Numbered from the stretch's first letter, positions 1 through 8,169 are shown. The stretch: 24,095 bases of DNA from DASXIW01 sp036497785 (GCA_036497785.1 DASXIW010000014.1:1-24095), one strand, 5' to 3'. Numbers and translations: made by a program. Notes: generated by a model from the letters alone, not told the origin.

Positions 1-1
1 G

Positions 2-667
2 CATGCCTTCCGCTTTCCCCTGCTGCTGGCGCTGCATCGCGCCGCCGGTCCCGGCGCAACTGACGACGCCGCCATACTGGAAGCCGCCGGTGACGCGGTG
101 GCGCTGGTGCCGGGCCACGAAGACAACATCAAACTGACCTACAAGGAGGATCTGGTGCGGCTGGAACGCGTGCTCGCCCCCGCCCTCCAACCCCGCGTCG
201 GCACCGGCTACGACGTTCATGTGCTGGAGGAAGGCCGCAGGCTGATTCTGTGCGGCGTCGATGTGCCGCATGAGCGTGGCCTGTCCGGCCATTCGGACGC
301 CGATGTCGGTATTCATGCACTTTGCGACGCAATTTATGGCGCCTTGGCCGAGGGCGATATCGGCCGGCACTTCCCACCCAGCGAGGCCACCTGGAAAGAC
401 GCCGACAGCGCCCGCTTCCTGCGCCATGCCGCCGAACGCATCGCGGCAAGGGGCGGCATCCTGGCCAATGCCGATGTGACGCTGATCTGCGAACGCCCGA
501 AGATCACCCCGCACGCCCCGGCGATGATGGCGCGCCTGGCCGAATTGCTGGGCGTGGAGCCGGGTCGGATTTCGGTAAAAGCCACGACGACGGAACGACT
601 TGGCTTCACCGGACGTATGGAAGGCATCGCCGCGCAAGCGGTAGCCACAATCTTGTTGCCGGGTTAG
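2..667 (+). CDS. ispDF: IspDF bifunctional MEP-pathway enzyme, 3' part (5' end cut by window)
   Basis: This is the end of a fused enzyme of the non-mevalonate (MEP) isoprenoid pathway. The frame is open from base 2, so the gene begins outside the window. About the first 60 visible residues match the C-terminus of IspD (CDP-ME synthase), including TDDAAILEAAG and VPGHEDNIKLT. From about visible residue 63 the complete IspF domain (MECDP synthase) follows, starting PRVGTGYDVH. Its metal ligands are visible as the Asp and His of DVH and the His of GLSGHSDAD. The KATTTERLGFTGRMEGIAA block is also typical of IspF. IspF cyclises CDP-ME 2-phosphate to MECDP and acts in the cytoplasm. The IspD-IspF fusion is common in alphaproteobacteria. 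The stop codon is TAG at 665-667. The identification is very secure; only the N-terminal catalytic part of IspD is missing from view. Confidence 0.96.
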   Translation, partial: HAFRFPLLLALHRAAGPGATDDAAILEAAGDAVALVPGHEDNIKLTYKEDLVRLERVLAPALQPRVGTGYDVHVLEEGRRLILCGVDVPHERGLSGHSDADVGIHALCDAIYGALAEGDIGRHFPPSEATWKDADSARFLRHAAERIAARGGILANADVTLICERPKITPHAPAMMARLAELLGVEPGRISVKATTTERLGFTGRMEGIAAQAVATILLPG

Positions 668-741
668 AGCAACCCTGGCGGCGCGCTTCGTCGAGGCCCA
701 GATGCCCCGGTATTTGCCCGGTATTTGAAGGAGATCCGATC

Positions 742-1056
742 GTGATTCATGTTCACTCATTGGCCGCGCTGGCCGGACTCGGCATTCTGGGCGTAACCCT
801 CGTGGGTTGCGCCACGCCGCCGCAGGCATCCGCCTGCCCCGCCGTGCCGCCTTTGCCCGCCGAAGCCGTGCCAAAGCCGCCCGTCTCCGAGGCGCCACTG
901 GTATGGCAGCCCGGGCATTGGGACTGGACCAGCACCAATTATGCCTATCAGCAAGGGCGCTACGTCCCGCTCCACGGCAGCACCACCTGGATGCCGGGGT
1001 TCTGGACGCAATCGCCCGGCGGCCCATGCGTGTGGAACACCGCCCACTTCATCTGA
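742..1056 (+). CDS. small Trp/Tyr-rich lipoprotein
   Basis: A 104-residue predicted lipoprotein. I chose the GTG at 742 because an AAGGAG Shine-Dalgarno lies 8 bases upstream (728-733) and because the N-terminus is then a lipoprotein signal: a hydrophobic segment ending in a lipobox LVGC, with the lipidated Cys at residue 23. The mature part is Pro/Ala-rich and then has aromatic repeats (WQPGHWDW, YQQGRYV, WMPGFW) near residues 54-90. These resemble the short W-x-P-G-x-W/YXWGXW repeats of proteobacterial envelope lipoproteins. The exact function is unknown; the protein is presumably attached to the outer membrane. It lies 74 bases after ispDF and probably has its own or a readthrough promoter. 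The convergent alcohol dehydrogenase gene follows after a hairpin. Confidence 0.75.
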   Translation: MIHVHSLAALAGLGILGVTLVGCATPPQASACPAVPPLPAEAVPKPPVSEAPLVWQPGHWDWTSTNYAYQQGRYVPLHGSTTWMPGFWTQSPGGPCVWNTAHFI

Positions 1057-1071
1057 TTCTGGCCTACCGTT

Positions 1072-1097
1072 AACGCCTGACCGCCAGGTCAGGCGTT
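1072..1097. terminator. bidirectional hairpin between convergent genes
   Basis: A perfect 11-bp inverted repeat (AACGCCTGACC, loop GCCA, GGTCAGGCGTT) lies between the lipoprotein gene (+) and the alcohol dehydrogenase gene (-). Its right arm contains the stop codon of the latter. No U-tract follows on either strand, so this is a strong hairpin acting as a probable terminator or 3'-end stabiliser rather than a textbook intrinsic terminator. Confidence 0.55.
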
Positions 1098-2258
1098 GGC
1101 GGACCATACGGCGCGATACAGCGCCACGATCTCCGCCTTGTCGGGCACACGCGGATTATTGGCCGGGCTGCCCGACGCCAGGGCCTGATCGGCCATCAGC
1201 TCCAGCCTGGCCTCCCAGATCGCGGGATCGATGCCGAAGCCTTTTGGGGTCGGCACACCAAGCTCGGCATTCAGCGCCACCAGCCCATCCGCCAGCTTCG
1301 CGGCGGCAATATCGTCATTATCCGCCTCGGCCGCGAAGCCGATGCGGCGCGATGCCTCGCCGTAGCGCGGCAACGCCGCCGCCAGCCCGAAACGCGTCAC
1401 GGCGGGCAGCAACATGGCGTTGGACAGCCCGTGCGGCACATGAAAATGCGCCCCGATCGGCCGGGACATGCCGTGCACCAGCGCCACCGAACTGTTGGTG
1501 AAGGCAATCCCGGCCTGCATGGCCCCCAGCATCATCGCCTCGCGCGCCGCCGCGTTGCGCGGCGCATGAAACGCCGCGCGCAGATTGGCGCCGATCAACG
1601 CCATCGCAGCCAGTGCCTGCGCATCGCTGAACGGGTTGGCGCGGCGGGAGACATAGGCCTCCAGCGCATGTGTCAGGCTGTCCACACCGGTATCGGCCGT
1701 GGTGCGCGGTGGCACGGTGAAAGTCAGCTCGTAATCGACGATGGCCGCCAGCGGCAGCGCCGCAAGACCGGCAATCAGCATCTTCTCGTCGCGCGCCGTG
1801 TCCGTGATCACGGTGAACCGCGTCGCCTCGCTGCCGGTGCCGGCGGTGGTTGGAATGGCAATGACCGGAAGTTTTGCAATATCAGCCTGATAGGGCACTT
1901 TGTAGGCACGCATCGGCAACTCGCCAGCGGCCAGGATCGCCATGGCTTTGGCGGTGTCGATAGGCGACCCGCCGCCGAAACCGATCAGGCAATCGTAATC
2001 GCCCCGCCGCAGCATCTCCGCACCGGCTTCAACCACAATATCAGTGGGTTCAGGCACGGTGTCGTTGAACACCGCGACGGCAATGCCGGCCGCTCGCAAT
2101 GGCTCCAGGCAGCGTTGCACAAGCCCGGACGTGACCATGAACGGATCGGTCACCACCAGCGGCCGGGACAGCCCGAATTTTTGGAGCGCCCCGCCGATTT
2201 CCGCGACGGCACCGCCCCCCACGAGCATGAGGCGCGGGCATAGAAGGGTGAAGCTCAT
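1089..2258 (-). CDS. iron-containing alcohol dehydrogenase
   Basis: A 389-residue group III (iron-type) NAD(P)-dependent alcohol dehydrogenase. It interconverts an alcohol and an aldehyde or ketone in the cytoplasm; the same fold also contains maleylacetate reductases and hydroxybutyrate dehydrogenases. The nucleotide-binding loop GGGSPIDT is at residues 95-102 and the TAGTGSEAT block is near 138-146. All four metal ligands are visible: D193 and H197 in GVDSLTHALE, H262 in LVHGMS and H276 in HVPHGLSN. The ATG at 2258 is chosen over a TTG 15 bases upstream because a GAGAGA Shine-Dalgarno precedes it and MSFTLL is a family-like start. The gene follows the dppF-like ATPase on the same strand after 61 bases, so it is probably the last gene of that operon. 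Context suggests it handles an aldehyde released from the imported compound. The substrate is unknown. Confidence 0.9.
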   Translation of the reverse strand: MSFTLLCPRLMLVGGGAVAEIGGALQKFGLSRPLVVTDPFMVTSGLVQRCLEPLRAAGIAVAVFNDTVPEPTDIVVEAGAEMLRRGDYDCLIGFGGGSPIDTAKAMAILAAGELPMRAYKVPYQADIAKLPVIAIPTTAGTGSEATRFTVITDTARDEKMLIAGLAALPLAAIVDYELTFTVPPRTTADTGVDSLTHALEAYVSRRANPFSDAQALAAMALIGANLRAAFHAPRNAAAREAMMLGAMQAGIAFTNSSVALVHGMSRPIGAHFHVPHGLSNAMLLPAVTRFGLAAALPRYGEASRRIGFAAEADNDDIAAAKLADGLVALNAELGVPTPKGFGIDPAIWEARLELMADQALASGSPANNPRVPDKAEIVALYRAVWSANA

Positions 2259-2319
2259 GGATGTTTCTCTCAATCCGGTCAGGCCTGGGGGAAACGCTAG
2301 AAGGGTTTGCCGCCCCCGC

Positions 2320-3402
2320 CTACCCCGCCGCCGCCGTCACTCGCGCCCGATGCTCCGCGTACAGCTTCAGCCGCAACGCCGCATTCGGGCTCGCCGCATG
2401 CACCCCCGCGTCGGCTTCGGCGGCCGGCAAGGTTTCGGCGTAATGGCAGGCGACGGAATGCCCGGTTTCGAGGGTTCGCAAGGCCGGATCATCCGTGCGG
2501 CACCGATCGGTGGCGAAGTTGCAGCGCGTATGGAAATGGCAGCCCGGCGGCGGGTTCATCGGGCTGGGCACGTCCCCGCCCGGCAGTTGCTTGGCACCGC
2601 GGCGATGCGGGTCCGGCCGCGGGATCGCCGAGAGCAGCGTGCGCGTGTAGGGATGGCGCGGATTCTCGAACAGCGCCTCCTTTGGCGCGATCTCCACGAT
2701 GCGGCCGAGATACATCACCGCCACGCGGTCGGCCACGTGCTTCACGACGGCGAGGTCGTGGGCGATGAACAGATAGGACAGGCCCAGCCGCTGCTGCAGA
2801 TCCTTCATCAGGTTCACCACCTGCGCCTGAATCGACACGTCGAGTGCCGAGACCGGCTCGTCACACACCACCAGCGAGGGTTCGACGGCGAGCGAACGGG
2901 CGATGCCGATGCGCTGCCGCTGGCCGCCGGAGAATTCATGCGGGTAGCGCTGGGCATGGTACGGCGCCAGGCCCACCAGCCCGAGCAACTCGTTCACCCG
3001 CGCCTTGCGGGAGGCCGCGTCGCCGATTTCGTGGACCAGCAGCGGTTCCTCCAGGATCGCGCCCACGGTCATGCGCGGATTGAGGCTGGCGAACGGGTCC
3101 TGGAAGACGATCTGCATGCGCCGGCGAAGCTTGCGCAAAGGCTGCCCCCGCATCTCGGTGATATCGACGCCCTCGAAGCGCACAATGCCGAAGCTGGGCT
3201 CGATCAGCCGCAGCACGAGGCGGGCGGTGGTGGATTTGCCGCAACCGGACTCGCCCACCAAAGCCAGGGTTTCGCCCCGCCCCAGCTTGAACGACACGCC
3301 GTCCACGGCCTTCACCATGCCGACGGTCTTGGACATCACCAGCCCACGCTTGACCGGGTAGTGCTTGGCGAGGTTCTCGACCTCGAGCAGCGAGCCGCTC
3401 AC
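2320..3402 (-). CDS. peptide-type ABC transporter ATPase (DppF/OppF-like)
   Basis: A 360-residue ATPase subunit of a peptide/nickel/opine-class importer. Walker A GESGCGKST is at residues 50-58, the Q-loop is in VFQDPFASLNP (about 99-109), the signature FSGGQRQR is at 157-164, and Walker B VVCDEP and the H-loop IAHDL follow. The C-terminal oligopeptide-transporter extension is present, with the Pro-rich and Cys-rich stretch PPGCHFHTRC followed by more Cys. This region is reported to bind an iron-sulfur cluster in some relatives. The start is the GTG at 3402: it overlaps the upstream stop in a GTGA tetranucleotide and has a strong AGGAGAT Shine-Dalgarno at 3409-3415. It pairs with the adjacent DppD-like gene. 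No permease lies in this operon; the likely partners are the permeases at 7270-9110. Confidence 0.92.
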   Translation of the reverse strand: MSGSLLEVENLAKHYPVKRGLVMSKTVGMVKAVDGVSFKLGRGETLALVGESGCGKSTTARLVLRLIEPSFGIVRFEGVDITEMRGQPLRKLRRRMQIVFQDPFASLNPRMTVGAILEEPLLVHEIGDAASRKARVNELLGLVGLAPYHAQRYPHEFSGGQRQRIGIARSLAVEPSLVVCDEPVSALDVSIQAQVVNLMKDLQQRLGLSYLFIAHDLAVVKHVADRVAVMYLGRIVEIAPKEALFENPRHPYTRTLLSAIPRPDPHRRGAKQLPGGDVPSPMNPPPGCHFHTRCNFATDRCRTDDPALRTLETGHSVACHYAETLPAAEADAGVHAASPNAALRLKLYAEHRARVTAAAG

Positions 3403-4397
3403 GATGCCATCTCCTTTCCCACGGCAGTTTCCAGCGGCGCCCGCAGACAGGCGGCGAGATGCCCGCCGCCGAGATCGCGCAGATCCGGCACAATGCGTTC
3501 GCACTCGCTTACGCGGAACACGCAGCGTGGATGGAAGCGGCAGCCGGGGGGAAGCGCGAAGGGCGCTGGCACCGCGCCCTCGATGGCCAGCAGCCGCTCC
3601 TGGGTTTCCTCGATCTTGGGAATGCTACCGAGCAGGCCGAGCGTATAAGGGTGCTGCGGATCGTCGAAGATGGCGGAGCCGCTGCTGCGCTCCACCACCC
3701 GGCCGGAATACATCACCGCTACCTCATCGGCCATTTCGGCCACAATGCCGAGATCATGGGTGATCAGGATGATTGCCATCCCGGTCTGCTGCTGCAGATC
3801 GCGGAGCAGATCGAGGATTTGCGCCTGCACCGTCACATCGAGCGCGGTGGTGGGTTCGTCGGCGATCAGCAAATCGGGCTCGCAGGCCAGCGCCATGGCG
3901 ATCATGACGCGCTGGCGCATGCCGCCGGACATCTGGTGCGGATATTCGTCGAAGCGGCGTTCCGGTGCGGGGATGCGCACCCGGCCGAGGGCGGCGATGG
4001 CGCGGGATTTCAGCGCCGCGGCGGTGGCGGTGCGGTCATGGGCGCGCATCGCCTCGGTGATCTGGTCGCCCACGGTAAACACCGGGTTCAGGCTGGTCAT
4101 CGGCTCCTGGAAGATCATGGCGATCCGCCGGCCGCGCACCGCCCGCATTTCGGCGGCCGACAGGCCGAGCAGGTCGCGCCCGTCGAACATCACCTGCCCC
4201 GCTGCGACGCGGCCGGGCTGGGGCACCAGACGCATGATGGACAGGGAAAGCATGGATTTGCCGCAGCCGCTCTCGCCGACAATGCCGAGGGTCCTGCCCT
4301 TGGCCACCGAGAGCGAGACGCCATCGACCGCCGGAACATCGCCGTTGGCCGAGTGAAAGACGGTGCGGAGGCCTTGGATGGAGAGGAGGTCTGTCAT
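3399..4397 (-). CDS. peptide-type ABC transporter ATPase (DppD/OppD-like)
   Basis: A 332-residue ATPase, the second of a translationally coupled pair. Walker A GESGCGKS is at residues 41-48, followed by Met rather than the usual Thr. The Q-loop is IFQEPMTSLNP, the signature MSGGMRQR is at 156-163, Walker B is LLIADEP and the H-loop is ITHDLG. The oligopeptide-transporter C-terminal extension is present with PPGCRFHPRC. The ATG at 4397 gives the canonical MTDLLSIQGL start and has an AAGGA Shine-Dalgarno. The stop overlaps the downstream ATPase start by 4 bases. The aldolase-like gene ends 94 bases upstream on the same strand, so the order aldolase-dppD-dppF-alcohol dehydrogenase is probably one transcript. 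Confidence 0.92.
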   Translation of the reverse strand: MTDLLSIQGLRTVFHSANGDVPAVDGVSLSVAKGRTLGIVGESGCGKSMLSLSIMRLVPQPGRVAAGQVMFDGRDLLGLSAAEMRAVRGRRIAMIFQEPMTSLNPVFTVGDQITEAMRAHDRTATAAALKSRAIAALGRVRIPAPERRFDEYPHQMSGGMRQRVMIAMALACEPDLLIADEPTTALDVTVQAQILDLLRDLQQQTGMAIILITHDLGIVAEMADEVAVMYSGRVVERSSGSAIFDDPQHPYTLGLLGSIPKIEETQERLLAIEGAVPAPFALPPGCRFHPRCVFRVSECERIVPDLRDLGGGHLAACLRAPLETAVGKEMAS

Positions 4398-4491
4398 GCT
4401 GTCCTTAAGATGGGTGGGCTGATTTCGTCCGCGCACCGCCAACGAATGCACTATGGACAATCAGCGTGCAAAATCAGCGCCACGGCATAAC

Positions 4492-5271
4492 TCACCCACG
4501 ATAATCCGGGCGGTCTCCGTCGATCAGGCGCAGCGCGGACACCCAGGCGGAATCGTAATGCGCCAGCGCTTCCTGCCCGGGTCGGTTGAACTGCTCGGCC
4601 GTGCGCACGCATATTTCCTCGGGCGGCATGATCAGCTCGGCCCCGCCCGACATGGCCCCCAGCTGCGCCTGGCAGGCACGCTCAAGGTAGTAGATGTTGT
4701 GGAAGGCCTCGGGGATGGTGCGTCCGCCTACCAGCAGGCCGTGATTGGCCAGGATCATGGCGCGGTGCTGGCCCAGATCGGCGATCAGACGATCCCGCTC
4801 GTCCAGATCCAGCGCGATGCCTTCATAGCCGTGATAGGCGAGATGCCCATAGAATTTCAGCGCGTGCTGGCTGATCGGCAGCAGCCCGTCCTTCTGCGCC
4901 GCTACCGCCATGCCGGCGGCGGTGTGGGTATGCACCACGCAGGTCAGGTCCTCGCGCGCCATGTGGATGGCGGAATGGATGCAGGACCCGGCGGCATTCA
5001 CCCGGCGGCTCTGGCCGTAGCTGTCCACAACCTTGCCGCCCAGGTCGATCTTCACCAGATCGCTGGCGCGCATTTCGTGAAACATCACGCCGTAATGGTT
5101 GATCAGAAAATGATGTTCCGGCCCCGGGACCCGCGCGCTGATATGGGTGTAGATGAAGTCGCTCATCCGAAAATGCGCGACCAGGCGATACAGCGCCGCG
5201 AGATCGCAGCGGATCTTCCACTCCGCTTCGGACACACCCTGCAATTCGGCCGGTCTTGTCATGACGTTCAT
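4492..5271 (-). CDS. class II aldolase/adducin-domain protein
   Basis: A 259-residue protein of the class II aldolase/adducin fold, whose enzymes cleave or decarboxylate sugar phosphates and hydroxy-acids using a Zn ion. The three metal-binding His of the fold are visible: H114 and H116 in VVHTHTAAG and H177 in LANHGLLVGG. The catalytic Glu seen in fuculose-phosphate aldolase (before FHMA) appears to be replaced: the aligned stretch is NAAGSCIHSAIH, with Gly about position 95. The chemistry may therefore differ from a classical aldolase, as in the adducin-like branch. The ATG at 5271 is chosen because of a GGAGGG Shine-Dalgarno at 5279-5285; upstream codons in the frame look non-coding. It is the first gene of a minus-strand operon with ABC ATPases and an alcohol dehydrogenase, and is divergent from the FAD oxidase gene. 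Confidence 0.88.
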   Translation of the reverse strand: MNVMTRPAELQGVSEAEWKIRCDLAALYRLVAHFRMSDFIYTHISARVPGPEHHFLINHYGVMFHEMRASDLVKIDLGGKVVDSYGQSRRVNAAGSCIHSAIHMAREDLTCVVHTHTAAGMAVAAQKDGLLPISQHALKFYGHLAYHGYEGIALDLDERDRLIADLGQHRAMILANHGLLVGGRTIPEAFHNIYYLERACQAQLGAMSGGAELIMPPEEICVRTAEQFNRPGQEALAHYDSAWVSALRLIDGDRPDYRG

Positions 5272-5324
5272 GATGAAGCCCTCCGGGTCAACGGATTTTT
5301 GGCGATATTTCGATTTCAGTTTTG

Positions 5325-5354
5325 ATTGTTCTGCTGCGCTTCGGCGGCCGTCAA
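5325..5354 (-). promoter_or_regulatory. candidate sigma-70-type promoter of the aldolase-dppDF operon
   Basis: Read on the minus strand: -35 TTGACG (5349-5354), an 18-base spacer, and -10 AACAAT (5325-5330). This would give a leader of about 45 bases before the ATG at 5271. The -35 matches 5 of 6 and the -10 matches 4 of 6 consensus bases. It is the best candidate in the 240-base divergent region, but is assigned by eye only. Confidence 0.35.
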
Positions 5355-5360
5355 TAGCCG

Positions 5361-5374
5361 CGCATCCGGATGCG
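5361..5374. promoter_or_regulatory. 14-bp perfect palindrome, possible operator
   Basis: CGCATCCGGATGCG is a perfect palindrome. It sits just upstream of the candidate -35 of the aldolase operon and about 140 bases upstream of the FAD oxidase start, in the region shared by the two divergent units. The position would suit an activator or shared regulator site. No regulator gene is present nearby, so the binding protein is unknown. Confidence 0.3.
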
Positions 5375-5511
5375 GCGCGCATTCGCGAAAACAGGCTCCC
5401 CTCCACCCTTCACAATCAAGCGGTCTCCCCGGCCTGTTTCGTTGCTTGCCCAGACCGGGCAGAAGGAGGATGCTGGACGTCATCTTATCGTCATGCTTTG
5501 GTGCAACAAAG

Positions 5512-6822
5512 ATGGGCTTCGCCGAGAATTTCCGGGAATTTCCGTATTGGTGGGAGGAGGCCGAGCCGGAAGAGCGCGCCACCCCACAGCCGGAGCAAAC
5601 GGAGGTCGCCATCGTCGGCGGCGGTTATGCCGGATTATCGGCGGCGCTGACGCTGCGCCGGCTCGGCAATGAGGTCACCGTCATCGATGCCGAGCGGGTC
5701 GGCTGGGGCGCCAGCTCGCGCAATGGCGGCATGGTCTCGGGCGGGCTGAAACTGGCCTCCGCCGATCTGGACCGACAGCACGGGCCGGAACGCGCCTTGG
5801 CCATCGCCCAGGCCGCCGCCGCCGCGTTGCCATTCATCGAGGAGCTGATCTCGCGCGAAGCCATAGACTGCGACTATGTGCGTTGCGGCCGCTTCACCCC
5901 GGCCTGGACGCCGCGCCACTACGCCGGTATGGCGGCGCGCGCCGGCTTCATCGCCGAAATCACCGGGCTGCCCACCCATATGGTGCCGCGCGCCGAGCAG
6001 CGCACGGAACTGGGCAGCGACCATTACCATGGCGGCATGGTCGCCGCGGCAACCGGCGCGCTGCATCCCGGCAAGTTTGCACGCGGCCTGGCCAAGGCCG
6101 CCGAAGATTCCGGCGCGGTGCTGATCGACCACACCCGCGTGCGCGCCATCGTGCCCGAAGGTAACGGCTTTCGCATCGTCACGGATCGCGGCGACATCCG
6201 CGCCCATGCGGCCCTGGTCGCGACCAACGGCTATTCCCTCGGTCCGGACGGCAAATCCGCCATGCCCTGGCTCGCACGCCGCGTGATCCCGGTTGCCAGC
6301 TACATCATCGCCACCGAGCCGATCGGCCGCGACCGCGTGCGCGCCTTGTTTCCCCATCTGCGCATGATCAGCGACAGCAAGCGCGCGCTGAACTATTTCC
6401 GCCCTAGCCCGGATGGCGAACGCGTGCTGTGGGGTGGCCGCGCCAGCTTCAGCAATGCCGGCGCCCGCGCGGCCGCACCCGTGCTGCACGCCACGATGAG
6501 TACCGTGTTCCCCGAACTACGCGGCGTGAAGATCACCCATGCCTGGACCGGCAATGTCGCCTTCACCTTCGATTACATGCCGCATATCGGCGCGCAGGAT
6601 GGCATCCACTACGCCGCGGGCTGCCAGGGCTCGGGCGTCGCCATGGCAAGCTGGCTCGGCCATAACGCCGCGCTGAAGATCGCCGGCGCCGCCAATACGC
6701 CTTTCGCCCTGGACGGGCTGCGTTTTCCCACCATGCCGGGCTATCGCGGCAAACCGTGGTTCCTGCCCATCGTGGGCGAGTGGTACAGGCTGCGCGACCG
6801 GCTGGACCGGATGGTGGCCTGA
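5512..6822 (+). CDS. DAO-family FAD-dependent oxidoreductase (gamma-glutamylputrescine oxidase-like)
   Basis: A 436-residue flavoprotein of the D-amino-acid oxidase superfamily. These enzymes oxidise the C-N bond of amino acids, N-methylated amino acids or amines, giving an aldehyde or keto acid, ammonia or amine, and H2O2. The FAD-binding Rossmann motif GGGYAG is at residues 36-41, ending with the acidic ribose ligand in VTVIDAERVG. The motif GWGASSRNGGM (65-75) is typical of the PuuB/OrdL-like branch, as is the N-terminal PYWW. The C-terminal block with GCQGSGVAMASWLG completes the FAD site. The ATG at 5512 matches the family start. An in-frame ATG at 5470 is possible, but there the AGAAGGAGG directly abuts the codon. 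The gene is divergent from the aldolase operon. Context suggests it oxidises a compound imported by the flanking ABC system. The substrate is undetermined. Confidence 0.88.
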   Translation: MGFAENFREFPYWWEEAEPEERATPQPEQTEVAIVGGGYAGLSAALTLRRLGNEVTVIDAERVGWGASSRNGGMVSGGLKLASADLDRQHGPERALAIAQAAAAALPFIEELISREAIDCDYVRCGRFTPAWTPRHYAGMAARAGFIAEITGLPTHMVPRAEQRTELGSDHYHGGMVAAATGALHPGKFARGLAKAAEDSGAVLIDHTRVRAIVPEGNGFRIVTDRGDIRAHAALVATNGYSLGPDGKSAMPWLARRVIPVASYIIATEPIGRDRVRALFPHLRMISDSKRALNYFRPSPDGERVLWGGRASFSNAGARAAAPVLHATMSTVFPELRGVKITHAWTGNVAFTFDYMPHIGAQDGIHYAAGCQGSGVAMASWLGHNAALKIAGAANTPFALDGLRFPTMPGYRGKPWFLPIVGEWYRLRDRLDRMVA

Positions 6823-6998
6823 AGATTTCGGCCTTGCGGGTCTCTCCGACCGCTTCCTCGCCGCCCGCGTTGGTGCATTGTGCCAAAAGCGGATTTTGTG
6901 AGCGACCGCGTGCGGAACAGCACGCAGGAAGTCGCGTTATGAGGCCGGGAGCACGTCACGAAATGGCGATGGCACGCAAGCTGTCGCGAGGAGAAATA

Positions 6999-7253
6999 AT
7001 GGCAATACTCATTCAGGCCGAACCGACGCTCGAACCGGCCGACGAACCCAAGGGAGCGCCCACATCGGACCGGTTCGCCGCAGAGACGGCGCATCACCAC
7101 CCGACCCGCCAGCACACCACGGACGAGGAAGAGATCCGCGTGCAGGCCTATGAGCTGTGGCTCTTCTCCGGCCGGCCCGAAGGCAAGGACGCGGAGCTCT
7201 GGCGTGCGGCTGAGCGCCAGGTGCATTCCCGCAAAATGCGAACCGGAAGGTAG
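6999..7253 (+). CDS. DUF2934-family small protein
   Basis: An 84-residue protein with a C-terminal DUF2934-like segment at about residues 42-75 (EEEIRVQAYELWLFSGRPEG, then ELWRAAERQ). This short helical motif of unknown function is widespread in alphaproteobacteria and often found in small stress-associated or hypothetical proteins. The N-terminal 40 residues look disordered (Pro, Glu, His-rich). The ATG at 6999 is preceded by a clear GAGGAG at 6988-6993, which decides the start over upstream in-frame ATGs. It follows the FAD oxidase after 176 bases, so it may have its own promoter. It is convergent with, and only 16 bases from, the dppC-like gene. Nothing in it suggests a role in transport. 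Confidence 0.7.
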   Translation: MAILIQAEPTLEPADEPKGAPTSDRFAAETAHHHPTRQHTTDEEEIRVQAYELWLFSGRPEGKDAELWRAAERQVHSRKMRTGR

Positions 7254-7269
7254 GGGCCCGTCGCCAGAT

Positions 7270-8169
7270 CTAACGTCGTTTGGGGTCCAGCGCGTCACGC
7301 AGCCCGTCGCCGACCAGGTTGAACGACAGCACGGCCAGGAAGATCGCCGCGCCGGGGAAGATCGCCAGCCACGGCGCCTGCGTCAGGAAGCGCTGCGCCG
7401 AGTTCAGCATGCTGCCCCATGACGGCGCCGGCGGCTGCTGGCCAAGGCCTAGAAAGGACAGGCTGGCCTCGGCGATGATCGCCCCGGCAATGGCCAGCGT
7501 GGCCTGCACCAGAATCGGCGGCACGATATTCGGCAGCACATGGCGCAACGCCACGCGCCACGGCGGATTGCCCAGCGCCCGCGCCGCCTCGACATATTCG
7601 TTGGTGGCGGCATCCATGGTGGCGCCGCGCGAAATGCGCATGAACACAGGCGCGGCGGTGATGCCGATGGCGATCATCGCATTCTCCAGGCTAGGGCCCA
7701 GAAAAGCCGCCAGCGCGATGGCCAGGATCAGGAACGGGCAGGCCAGCATGGCATCGACCAGTCGGCCGATCACCGCATCGGTCTTGCCCCCGGCAAACCC
7801 CGCCAGCAGCCCCACCGGCACCCCGATCCCGGCGGCGATGCTGACAGACAGCACGCCGGCCATGAGCGAGGCCTGTGAGCCGACGATGACGCGGCTCAAC
7901 ACGTCCCGCCCGTTCTCGTCAGTGCCCATCCAATGCGCCCAGCTCGGCGCCTTGCGGATCAGCGTCCAGCTCGTCGCCACGGGATCGTACGGCGCGATCA
8001 GCGGCGCCAGTACGGCGACGGCGAAGAACACCACCACCACGAACAACCCGGCCACCGCCGCCGGGCGTGCGCAAAAACGCCCGACCACGAGCCGCGCCGG
8101 GCTTTGCGGCGGGCGAACGAGCGCGCTGGCGACAGGGACGGCGGGCGCGCCGATAGCTGTGACACTCAT
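7270..8169 (-). CDS. peptide-type ABC transporter permease (DppC/OppC-like)
   Basis: A 299-residue inner-membrane permease. The N-terminal OppC_N segment and first membrane helix (about residues 30-55) are followed by the typical HWMGTDENGRDVLSRV block, then further hydrophobic segments. The cytoplasmic coupling (EAA-type) motif is EYVEAARALGNPPWRVALRHVLPN. The end has EASLSFLGLGQQPPAPSWG, typical of DppC/OppC. The ATG at 8169 overlaps the upstream permease stop by 4 bases (ATGA), so the two subunits are translationally coupled. It forms the heterodimeric channel with the DppB-like protein. The ATPases are not adjacent but lie at 2320-4397. Confidence 0.93.
   Translation of the reverse strand: MSVTAIGAPAVPVASALVRPPQSPARLVVGRFCARPAAVAGLFVVVVFFAVAVLAPLIAPYDPVATSWTLIRKAPSWAHWMGTDENGRDVLSRVIVGSQASLMAGVLSVSIAAGIGVPVGLLAGFAGGKTDAVIGRLVDAMLACPFLILAIALAAFLGPSLENAMIAIGITAAPVFMRISRGATMDAATNEYVEAARALGNPPWRVALRHVLPNIVPPILVQATLAIAGAIIAEASLSFLGLGQQPPAPSWGSMLNSAQRFLTQAPWLAIFPGAAIFLAVLSFNLVGDGLRDALDPKRR

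Noticed and set aside
5431..5446. Sigma-54-like site before the FAD oxidase gene (GGCCTG...TTGCT)
   Set aside because: The GG-to-GC spacing is 11 bases instead of 10, which sigma-54 promoters do not tolerate well, and the -24 half is poor.
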